NCBI GenBank assembly: GCA_963978905.1 | Contig: OZ022258.1 | Span: forward strand, 58,016,591 to 58,080,590 | Length of the DNA: 64,000 nt | Direction of reading: 5' to 3' | Source: Trichostrongylus colubriformis | Taxonomy: Eukaryota > Nematoda > Chromadorea > Rhabditida > Trichostrongylidae | Shown: positions 45,601 through 57,600 of the stretch, piece after piece | Numbering within the stretch: the first letter of the stretch is position 1 | Layout: every line of letters begins with the position of its first letter | Position numbers and translations under genes: made by a program | The notes under the pieces: model-generated | Told to the model about the DNA's origin: nothing | Databases searched by the model: none | The model's input: only the letters and a program-made list of their open reading frames with translations

Positions 45601-48600
45601 AGCCTATTCCATCCGAAGGGGACTACTGTCGGTAATAGCCCTGAGTTCTTTCGGTCAAGACAGCGTCAGCATGGGCAGAGCCCTCACGCCCCAGCGTATA
45701 ATAAGTAACCAGTTGGCCAATCTGGCCAATCAATTTCAAAGTTTTGTTGCTACACTCTTGCACATAACTCTAACCCACTGCCTACAAAATAAAGCATGCA
45801 AATGAAAAGGCCGGCACAAACGCCACAATTTTGAATTTCATCTCAAGCTAAAGCACATAGGTGTCGTGCCAGCCTTTCAAAAATATGACCACCCACCATT
45901 ACGGACGACCAAAAGTAGCAAAATTATATAAGCGGCAATAAGGCATTTCAAGGCACCTTATCTCACGCGGGTTTGCAGATAAGTGTTAACGCAGCCTATT
46001 TGATCAATAGCCACTAGCAAACCAAGTCCTCGGGTGATCTACCACGTCAACTACAACTTCTAACGTGATCTACCACGTTAGTTACAACTTCTACTCTCGA
46101 CTTCAACTTCATCAACGTCAACAACCTCCACGCCCTCTTCGTTATCGCCGTCTTCAACAATCCTGCCCTCTTCCCGTCGCCACGCTGCCTTTCGCCTTCA
46201 ACAACCGCACCATAGCCGCCGTCAATTCATCGTCCACAATCAAGAAACTGTGATCATTGCTCTATAATATACTTATGCTTGTTGTAACTATGTTGTAACC
46301 TCGTCGCCCGGCCGGAGTATCATCGCCAGGTGTGCGATGATTCCTCACAACCTGCGTCTGGCGGGGGCGGGGCATAAGCTGTATGGCAGACCGGGAGGTC
46401 CAAGCCATATACTTGCTGCTGTAACGCTCGAATAAAGGCGTATACCTACTGCTCTCTGTGCTACTCTACTATATTCCTCTCATTCAAGAAAATACCACTG
46501 AACCACCGTATATCGGTAAAAAGAGGTAAATCAACCTCCAAAGTCTCTAGCGCCCACTACACGATAGCTTTCCAGACAGTTCACTGGGAACAATTACTAG
46601 CAACGAATTCACTCGAGCAAAGCAGTCAATCAGGTGCAGAAGCGATACGATACAAGTGATTGCAGGTTGTGCATTGGTTTGTTGTGAGAAGCGCCAAATA
46701 TACTTTATTCGGTTTGTGCTTAATGATGCTCATATAACACAAAGAGGGCAGTATGTGGTACATATTAGAGGAAAAGAATAGTGAAAAAAGACAAACAAAA
46801 AAGTGGACGCATATACGGGACGAACCTCGGAAAACATGGCACCTTTTGCCAAAGATTGACGCGTACAGCGAAGACAACAACGGTAATACCTAATAGAGAC
46901 CGCAATGTAAGAATTATGCATAATTATGGCAAACTCCAAGTTGGGCGATGAGAATTTCTGCGTACTGCACAAAAGACAGACACATTTAACAACACGTTAT
47001 TAAGACAAACAGAAGTGCTCTGCACATTCAATGGAAATGATAGGATAGATTTGTGCGAATCGGAAAGTTGTACGTGTTGCGATGGAAAGCGCGTGCTTCA
47101 CCTCGCATGAAGGCCAAGCCTAACTACTTACGCTGACAACGCGACTGGCATTCCTCCATCGTCGAGAAGCGATTCGTGTTACCCAGGCAGCCGCCGTACG
47201 TGAACTTCTCACATGATTGAGTGCCAGCGTTAAAGTAGAAGTACTCGTGCTTTCCAGAGCAAGGACCCTGCACTTTGGGGAGTGTGCAAGCATCTGCAAA
47301 TGACTCGGTATTAATATATTAGTATCCACTGGAATTCATAGAAAAGGCTTTCAAAAGAAAATAGGCGGATGGTGTGGTGGGAAGGGGGGAATGAGGAAAA
47401 AGGAACTGCTCCAAAGCGAGGTATGAACCGTGAAATGCTGTCATAAGTCCTTTTCATATATTAAAACCAGCACCTTATGACCGTTATGCACCCAATTTTG
47501 CATTGGGCTACTGCACACGACGCTTAAGTCTATTCTATGAAGGATTAGGAGGACTACGGCAAGACTGGGAAGGGCGCTGAAAGATCAGTTCTGTAAGAAC
47601 AAAAAGTACGAAAGTCCTGCTTCTCTCTTCCCAGTCAGCTCATACGGAGAGCGTGTGTGAACCCAAGCATTTTAATTGAGTATTAGGTTGTGAGGAAAGT
47701 TCTGGCCTGTTTTGCACGTTCACAAGATAAAGTCACATCTGAAAACGCGTCAACGATTTCACTTCGCGAGTGTTTAGTCGAGTCCCAGCGAAAACCACAA
47801 ATGTGATTACTACAAGGGGAGGGGGTTAAGCACTGAATGGAACATTTCGTCCCTGTTCTGAAGTGCAGAAATGACAATGAAATTCGAAGTTTCAATTGAT
47901 GGACTAAAACGACAGAAAGCGGTGAGCGTTTATACTCGCATGGAATATTTGAATGTGGTTTTTCCCACACAAATGTGGTTGACCGCTTTAAATGGTTTGA
48001 TTTGTAAAAAAAACCCAAAGAATGACTGCCGCGCAACCCCTGGAACAGCCATGCGCGGTGCACTTTCCACAAATCGCCTTCCAGTAATTGAAGCAGTTGC
48101 GGGATGAAGCCCTCATTCGCCCACCATATCCATCAGATCAAGCGTCAACTAAGTCCCACTTTTCCAATCGTCTGGACAGCTCCTTCGAAAGCAATGTGTT
48201 CAAATGGAATGGTGATTTGTAGTCAATTTTCTTACGATTTGCGTAATGTAAATCGTCAACCCTTCGTCAAAATGAGATAAAAGGTTGACGACTTACATTG
48301 CGCGGTTCAAGTGCGCATAATGTTGCCAAAAGTACAGCGAAAAAAAAGTGTAGAAAAGATGCAGTCTGAGCCGAGCTATGATTTACCGACGTTGAAATCG
48401 CGAAAACCGGCCAAAACTTTCCATACAACCTAATAAGTAGGAACAAATAGCCGTAGCAGAGAGTTGAAATGTAACATGTTTCAAGATAATAATGATTACT
48501 TACCTTGATGGTTGGCGCAAGCCGCCTTGCAGCTTTGCTCGTTATCGAACCGATTTCTAGTCCCCTCACAACCACCATAGTGGAATCGATTACACGTGCC

Positions 48601-51600
48601 ATCGGCCTTGAAAATTAAGCGAAGGATTGAATTAAGGAAAATGGAAACTGGAATCAAGGACAACGATAGGAGTCCACTGTATAGAAAAACAAAAAGCTGC
48701 TCACTTTGTTGTAATACCACTTCGTAACGAAATTGGTGCATGGTCCAGTCTCCTTAGCCTCGTCACAGACAGACGTCTCAGAGGCAGCATCTTGAAATAA
48801 TTGATTCTCGAAAGGAAAAGAGGGAAGCAAGAAAATAAATCAGGTTGTTCCGAATTGAGAAGATATCAGGTAAAAATTACCCGAGTGTGATTCAGGTTGA
48901 CGGACACAGGTATTCTCACATTCCTCTCGACTAGTGAATCGGTTTGCATTACCAGAACATCCAGAGTATTTAAACTCGACGCATGAACCCGTAGCCATCT
49001 CATAATACCAACTGTCGAAGGAGCCCTGGCATTTACCGACATCGAGTGGCAAATGGCAAGCCTGTCGTGGTTTCACTGAAAACAGAAAACAATGTCAGCA
49101 CGGAAATAGCGAAACGCTGAGCAGTCTGTGTTTTTTCAGTGAAATCCTTTGGGATAAATTATGTCAAGGGAGACGGGGATCGAACAGGTCAATAAGGAAT
49201 ACATCAAAGTTTGAAAACGCAGTGCCGACAACAACAATTTAGTGAACGACAACGTTGAAAATAACTTGTGGAAAAATTGGGACGGAGACGCTGATTAAAC
49301 GTGGACTAGCGTAAATCAGAAGGAGCTTCGTAGAAGTTGATATCATAAGGCATGTTATACCCACAATAGCTTTGTCAGTAGGATAGCACAAGTACAAGAC
49401 AGGTCAAAGACAAAAAGGAAATTAGATCTTCCAGTGTTCTCCATATTGCCCGTAAATTACCGACACGATTCGTCTAGCATGAATATCTACCCATCTATTA
49501 TCTAGTACACTAACAGAATAATGCAAGAGATACCTGAATGAGGATTGGCGTAAGGTGGTTGCTGTGGCACAACTGGTGGCGGCGGTCGTACTTGCTGCTG
49601 CTGGTCTGGATACGAGGGTTGGCGAGGTTGTTCATGTTCCCCTTGATGTGATGGATGTTGATGACCGGGGTTAGGTTCTTGCTGACGCAAGGCTGAAATT
49701 TTACCTTTCTCTATACAAGTTTGAACAGCACTAACTAACGAAGTGAGAACTACGATATTTTTTCATGGCAAAAAAGTCCCTCGAATAATTGCAAAGATTG
49801 CTCAATCATGATTGCATCAGAATGACCAAAAACAACATACCCTCTGGTTCTTGTTGGTGCTCTTGACGGCCACCTGCAGGGTTTAGGAATCCACAGCGCT
49901 GCATACATTCTTCCTCAGTACGGAAACGATTCAAATTTCCTCCACAACCTCCATAAATGAACGTCTGACAGGTGCCTGAACGAAGAAATGTAGACCTGAA
50001 TATTGCTGAATGCAATTAAGCAACCACAGTATCAAATTTGTTGGACCTGTCCTTGAAAATAATGAAATTTATTTGTGAAAGAAGGAAGTCTCGAGATGTA
50101 TCTCGAGCATTCCTCTGTTAGCACTTACGAGTTCCATTAATGTCACTGCACGAACTTCAGCACCCGTTAACGTTGAGGGATAGTGGTGTGTCAACCCAAA
50201 GATAGGTTGAAGAAAGAGCTCATCACATAATAAGAACAAAGAAGATGGGATGAAGCCCAGATTTAAAGCTATGGAGGTAGAACATACCCTTATAAGCATC
50301 ATAGTAAAACTGATCCGAGTAATCCTGACAAGGACCAGAGTCTTGCGTGGATCTGCACACCTCTTCAATAGTCGCTGAAACACATATTATTTAATACACT
50401 GTAGCGACCGTACTGCTTTGAACCTGTCTCATTCTGCTTTGTCAACCATCGAAGAATATGCAGCTGACTACGCTGGTGAAGGTGCGCCCTAATGAGGCTT
50501 GCTGTGGGTGCGTGAATCGGTTTTAGTTAGTGGTATTATTCCATAAGCAGAGAGGGGTAGAAATGGGATGAATATTGGCCGTGCAGGGTCCAAAAGACAT
50601 CGAACAGATCTCTATTAACGGCGCTTCACGATTAAACTGAAATGCAACTAATAGGCGCTATCTGTCCACTCGTGCAATAGCAAAAGATATGCGATTCAAA
50701 GAGTAAGACTAGAGTTTCATATGTATAACCATGGAAAGTAGGATCTGCATTTCACTTTATGTGGAGCAAACGCTTATTGCATTTTCCTGAGAATAAAATC
50801 TGATTCAGAATCACCATCTTCTAAAATTAGCGAAAGTCCAACTGTCGCGTGCACTTCTGATGAGCACGACCCCTTTTCCATCACAGTAAATTAGCAATTT
50901 CAGTTACAGAACGTCCGCTAAGTAAAACAACTTACGCATTGGTGGGCGGGGACGTTCATCGTATCTTTGCCTCTGAGGAGGTTCCTCGTCTGGTCTTATA
51001 ACGGGTACGGGTCCTTCATCAGTAATAGGATGGGCAACAACCTGAAGTGATTGGAGTCTCGTTGACTTTTCAGAGAGCATCTTGCTCAAAATCACAAAAT
51101 TGTCTCGAAAGCAGAGCAAGAGAGCGCGATGGTAAAAACTGAACGAAACTAGTAGAATGAGATAAGGATTCGAGAAGACAATACTTCGAAGAAAGCAATA
51201 TATTTAATAATTTTCTTCTATATAACCCTACTTGATGTTCATTTTCCATGGATTCAACATGTGATGATTGCTGTGGCTGGGGTGGTTGAGGAGCTGGTGC
51301 TGCAGTCGTTGAAAATGGTCCGACATCTTTGCAGAAAGTCTGTAATTGCGCTTCTAAGACACCAAGCTTTTCGATGGAATACCACCACTCTTGCTTTTTC
51401 TTATTTTTTGAAATCGAATTTACTTCGATCAACTTTTAGTTTCAATCCTTTAAGACGCGAACAACTGAAAACTACTTGACCTTTGCGCCAGACAGTTACA
51501 CACAGCTGACCATCTTTTAGCAATGCCAACGTCACTTAAGCACATGAAGCTCTCTCATTGTCTGCATGGAAAGTGGACCCTGCGTGATGGGAACAAAACT

Positions 51601-54600
51601 AACAAAAAACTGTGCCATCCCTGGCATTTCAAAAAGCATTCCCTTAAGTCACATAATTTACGAGAAAATAGAAAACTCACACTGCACTCTTCCCATGAAG
51701 CAAAGTTGTTGGCATTTCCATGACATCCTCGCCACCAGAATGCAGCGCACTGTTTAGTGTTGTAATCGTACCAGTATTTCGCTTGAGGCTGGTCACATCT
51801 TAACGGTCCTTCGACTTTAGGCAAGTAACATCTTCCTACAATGAATAGTGATAATTGTCTTCAAAGCCATTACTTTAGCATAATCCTAGTGGGAAATCAA
51901 AGCTGCATTGAAGATGAATCCTAATACGGATTCTGATCTGTCGTAATAACGGCACGTGTACGATCCCTCCGTGAAAAAAGTGAACAGTAGAAGTTGGTGA
52001 CTGACCGATTCCAGGTGGTTCTACACAGATCGTTTCACATTGCTCTTTAGTGGCAAAGCGATTGTCATTGCCATCACACCCTCCATACCAAAACTGTGAG
52101 CAACGTCCGTCTGCTGTATCATAATACCACACCTGAAGAAGTTCTGTTGTTATTCAAGTGCGGTATTTAACGAGAAGAACGAGAGAGAGTAATCATGGAA
52201 CAAATAACACTTATGGGCCGATTAGGGAAGTAATCGAGCGATCGAGTTTTTGAACAATCACATTAAAAAAGAGACTATAAAACCCCAAACTGGTGTGCAG
52301 CAGATCATTGACTCACCAATTTATATCCAGATGAGCACACGGTTCCCTGGTCCTGCGGTAGTGCACACGATGATATTTTGGACGGCGCGACAGTACCACC
52401 AAGTAGGAAGGGTGCCAAAGTAGTCGACGGGCAACCGGCGTAGTCAGGTCCTATGGCTTTGCTTTCACCATCCGGGCAACAGCCATATCTGTAATTAAGG
52501 ATACTGTACTATTTGAGGAATGAGTTTAAGTAATAAACAAGAGTAACCTAAAGTCCGAGAATACCATTTGAGGCAGAACAGACATCAGCTGTAGCGAAAG
52601 CAAACAAAGTGCGTACAAAATTTTCAAAGGCAATAAGATTGAGGTGTTTGTGGGTCTACGCTGGAGGATGTCATATGAGTAAGCTGCGACTCTCAAACAG
52701 TTTGCGTCAACCCGATTTGTCAGCGTTGTTTCAAAATTCATTTTACACTTCTTGCTCAAATAGATAAGGAACGGTGGTCGAAATGCTCTCAATAACTGAG
52801 AGGCAATAAATCAAATAAATGTGAGATACTAGAACTTCCATGGGAATTACACTTTTATGTCGCCATTCTCAATGATAACACTTTAAAACCATCAGAATAA
52901 ATGCTATGGCGCCGCACTATATTCCAAGGGGGCTCTGAAAATGGTAGGGTCTACAGCGATTCAGTAACAAGCATGAAGGGTTTCGATCCAGTCCCCAAGT
53001 TCGGATAGTTCCTTATCTTCAAAGTGAAAATGCCATGGTGCAGTGCACCAAAAGAAATTGTGCGCATTTCAAAAAGTACATCTTCATACAGCAACCTGAG
53101 CATCTTTTCTCTGATTAATCCAGGTTTTGGGGAATTCTTTGCACCGAACTACAATGGCCAGACTCAGGTCCAGCGAAAATATAATAACTTCAAGTGACGG
53201 GTCGATAATATGCTTCAAAATCACTTACTTAGCATATCTACAGTCATCACAACCATCATTTCTTGGTCCGAGAGCTGTTGTTTCTCCGTCTGGGCAGCAT
53301 CCATAGCGAGTGTACTGACATGGACAGCCTTCCTTATGAGATCCACGAGCCGGTGTCTTACCATCAGGGCAACAACCGAATTGACCTGGTAATTTCTCAC
53401 AATAGCGTCATCAAAATGCGATCAGGTCGCAGAACTTACTTTGAGCACAGCTATCTGGACACCCGTAGAAACCAGCTCCTTTGGCCGAGGTTTTCCCGTC
53501 TGGACAACATCCATACTGTGCATACACACATCCACATCCTTCGTTATGGTGTCCTTTCGCGGTACCTTTACCATCTGGACAACAGCCATACCTGAATTTG
53601 ATGGATACCCTCACTAACACTGATAAACGTATTTCTATCCGAAATTACTTTGTCGTCAGGCAGTTTTCTCCGCAACCAGTGCCATTTGCGCCGAGTGCAG
53701 CTGTTTCACCATCTGCACAACATCCAAACTCGGATAATTCACACGGGAATGATGACCTGTAACAGTTATGATATAGCTTTGTTCTAATTCGAATCTGAAC
53801 AACTTTGAATGCACAAAACGAAGTAATTAAACGTTGAGTTCATTTTGAGTGATTTTGGTTATAGACATCGAACTACTATGTGTGGTATAGTAGTTCGATG
53901 TCTATAAACAAAATGATTAAGCTGTGTGTTCTTCCATTAATTACAATTTCCAATTAAAAGCAAATAAGATGTAGAGTACGTGGAAGCCAGTTGCATGTTT
54001 AGTAGTCCATAGTGTAATGCTTTACTGAGAATGTTGATTTGATCATTTCCATAGTATCATAAATTGCTCAAGGTAACCCGACCTATGGAATACTTGCACG
54101 TCACCCGCACCAGAGCCTTCGCGAACCCATCCCCAGGTTAGAAATAGTGAGGTTCAAGATGATGCCTGACTTTCTTTCATAAGGGAATGATGAATGCATC
54201 CGGTAAGAAACGTCACACTTTCAAATCACTCCTCATTACCGCTAGATACTAAATATTAAATGCAGCTTTTCTCAAGTAATGGTTTTCTTACAAATAGGAT
54301 TGGCCCTTGATAGAGATTACGATACAGTCTCCAATATGTTCCGATTAACCTTACAGATCCAGCGTAATGGGGCCCGAACGCGATGGTTTTACGATCCTTA
54401 CAGCATCTCATTTCAAGACCTTAAATACGTAGTTGGTCTACCTATGCTGAATGGAAACCACGAACAGAGATATTTCTTCCATCAAAAAATGATGATTGCA
54501 TCCGTTCAGGAACGTCATACTTTCAAATCACTCTTCATACCGTTAAATACTATTTAAATGCAGCTTTCTGACGTTATGGTTTCGTCACAAAAAGGTTTGG

Positions 54601-57600
54601 CTTTAGAGCTTACGCTACGGTCTTCAATATGTACCGACTAACCTTTCACATCCAGCGTAATGGGGTCCGAACGCGATGGTTTTACGATCCTTACAGCATC
54701 CGTACAATGATCCAGCGCAAGTTGGTTCACCACAGCCTTCAAGATTTGGTCCTCGTGCCAAGGTAACGTCATCGTGACAGCAACCATACTCGGTCTCATT
54801 ACATGATCCTGCAAACATCGTTTATATAGGCTGGAATGTAGCTCATTCTTATGCTCTGTACGACTTCGCTTTATGACTTATTGCAGCTTTGGATCCTTGT
54901 TGTGGATTAAAATGCAGAAAAATTAGTGCTGAAACAGCAAAGGTCACAAGGTGATAATTTACTTTTTTTTTAAGATGAAGCCAGGCTGTGCAACAGAAAA
55001 GGAAAACGGATCTGAATGCCCAAAAACCCGCACTGTGGGTCCCTTGTGTGATGCACGCACACCATCGCTGGTGTCGATCGAAGTTGCTTGGAGCTGTCGG
55101 GTATAGCGGTCATACGCAGCACGCGACACGCTAAGTTGTGGAGCACGGATAAGAGCCAGCCGGCCTCGGCCTCAGGTAGGGAAAGGATTTACCTTGCACA
55201 AATTCTGGACATCCGCTATTGTTCGGTCCTTCGGCAGGAGTGAACCAATCCGGACAACAGCCAAACTCGGACTTTGAGCAGTGCATCGTGGCATTCGCAT
55301 CCGTGCCGTTACCTTCAACAAAGAACCCGTCCGCTGGGAAAGAATGGAATTTCTCGATAGTTTGCTCGAAAAGAAGAGAAAGCCCAGGTATTTAAATTCC
55401 AGGTACTCTTAAGAAGACAGACTTCTGCCTTTCACTGAGATTTTCGAGTTGGTTCTTGAAAAAACTTACCGAAAAGGTCTTCGAAGTCTGTTGCCGTGGC
55501 GTTTGCTGCAGCACAGTCAACTGTTGCTACATCACCGTTTTCGTTGGTGACTTGACATTCACCGTTCTTCTATAAATAGTATTTTGAACCTTCCTAATTC
55601 TGATATCAAAATGCATCAAATACTGCTTTATTGGTAGCACATCTTTCAAACGGTAACTGCTGAAAGCACTAAAAGTGTAAATTGCATACAAAGGCGGATA
55701 ACACTATTGAACATAAATGGATGCCGGGGTTAAAAGTAATCGTTCCCGGAAATTCGAGTTCTTCCCCACACACTTGTGTTATAGTTGCTTACTGAGGGTC
55801 GCATGCAAAGCTTCGCGCGCACATACAAGAATCGAGTTGATTTAGAGCTCACCAAGACGACGGACGACGGGGTGGGGCATCTACATGGGTTTAAACGTTA
55901 TGGAGGCGAGGAGCAACGAAGCGACAGTACGTGGTCAGGGACGCAGAGTGAGAAGCAAATAGACATTGGGCGCGAAAATTGGGGCTGCGCTCTGGCCACG
56001 ATTATTCAAGTATTATGTCGGGAAATAAGGCTGGAATTCAAACGGTGTTCCACGACACGAAGATGTGTGGATACCCTTCGAACGTGAATCCATCCCCTGA
56101 TCGACGGGGCAATCACAGCCCGGCTGGGTCGTATGGGGTTACGCTGTGTACCGTACGTGGACTTGACAATGGCGACCGCTCTGATTAACGCTACGAACGT
56201 TTAGAGTTAGAAACGAAATTATTTGTCTTCACGTGTTCTTGGTGCTGTTTCTCTGTTTGAGGGAACAAAAATCAGCATGTTCCGGAAATACCGTGCTTCG
56301 TTGACCAATTTAGAAACTGATTCTTCAGGGGTATGACGTGACCCTCTAGACACCGCGCTATCCGATTGAATGAAGTAACAAAGTAATTTTATATGCTCAC
56401 CTCTTCTCCAGACCCTTCAGAGGCTTCCTCGAGGTTCAAGGGCGATTCAACGAATTCTTCGCATCCTTTTCCACCCTTACCGGTGGCTTCTGTGTAGTTA
56501 TCCGCACAACAACCAAATTCGCTGAGACTGCAGTTGGAGCATCCCTGAATATGGTAATCACGGTAAGTCGCAATTTTGATGTATAAAAGGAATGTAGAAA
56601 TGACGTCAGTGACTTTAAGTAATATAAAACGTCCTGCGGCTCTAAACTTTTACCACAGCGTCTACAGCCCACCGAACTTGAGATTGTTTGCCGTTAGACG
56701 AAAATTCGCGTTGCAGTGTGCTGCGTGCAACGCAGTTCATAGGAGCTGGAAGTGTCCTTCGCGGTAGGGCCCCAAAGCGATTACTGTGACCCATCGCTTG
56801 CTTTGAGCATACGACACGGTAGTCGCTCGGACTCAGCAACATAGGTATGGGTGGACACTCCAGCTCGCACGCATCAGTTCACACGCCACGCGCCGTGACG
56901 CGAGCTTTCTGTCCTAGTGTCACACATCCTCAAAGCAGCACGTCACTAATATTTTTTGGATCAATTTTTTATTGCACAGTCACGGTAACACTGCGAAGCG
57001 TACCTGGTTGAAATCTCCGGTTGCGAAGGTTGTGTTATCAGGGCAGCATCCGAACTCTGAGTCGAAGCAGGCTAAATGAAACACTTTTTAATTTACGTAA
57101 GGCTCTCGAAATCGCTAGTCTTTTTTCCAATTTTTAGTTCTTTCTACTTCAGAAAATCACAGCAAAATGGTCCAATGCAGAGGAAGTCCAACAAGGAACA
57201 AGAAATCTCAGCAGGTGAGTGGTCGCGCGCGTGACTCAGCTTGCATGGCCACTTTGCGCACCGGAGTCCTTGCGCAAAGTATGATCGCGGCCTTACGCAG
57301 CACGAGTGTCCTGCCGTACGGCCCTCATTTGATTGTCAAATTGCACGAATATGGGCACTTCCACGGCTTTGTTTTTTTTTCGATTTCCAAAGAGAATCAT
57401 TCATGGATAAGCTCACATGGGCATTCATCCGTATTACAATCCTGATTGAGACTAGGCATTTCATCCTCGTCACACCATTCGGGAACAGGCTTCTTGTCAT
57501 AGTTGAGACAGACCGCCACACGTTCTTGTGTTCCTCCTCCGCACCTGAAACAGCACTGATTGTGAGCGATCCACCTGATACCCTCCATTACATTTTAACG

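Larger units (their letters stand above)
42514..46561 (+). mobile_element. Non-autonomous BEL/Pao LTR retrotransposon, 4,048 bp
   Basis: Two LTRs identical by eye (42514-42757 and 46318-46561) flank a leader, one gag-protease frame and about 600 bp of non-coding sequence. A 5-bp target duplication CGATA lies at 42509-42513 and 46562-46566, as expected for BEL/Pao. A primer-binding site follows the left LTR. The pol gene is absent rather than decayed. LTR identity and the open gag point to a recent insertion. It sits in the 12.5-kb papilin intron, antisense to that gene. Confidence 0.9.
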
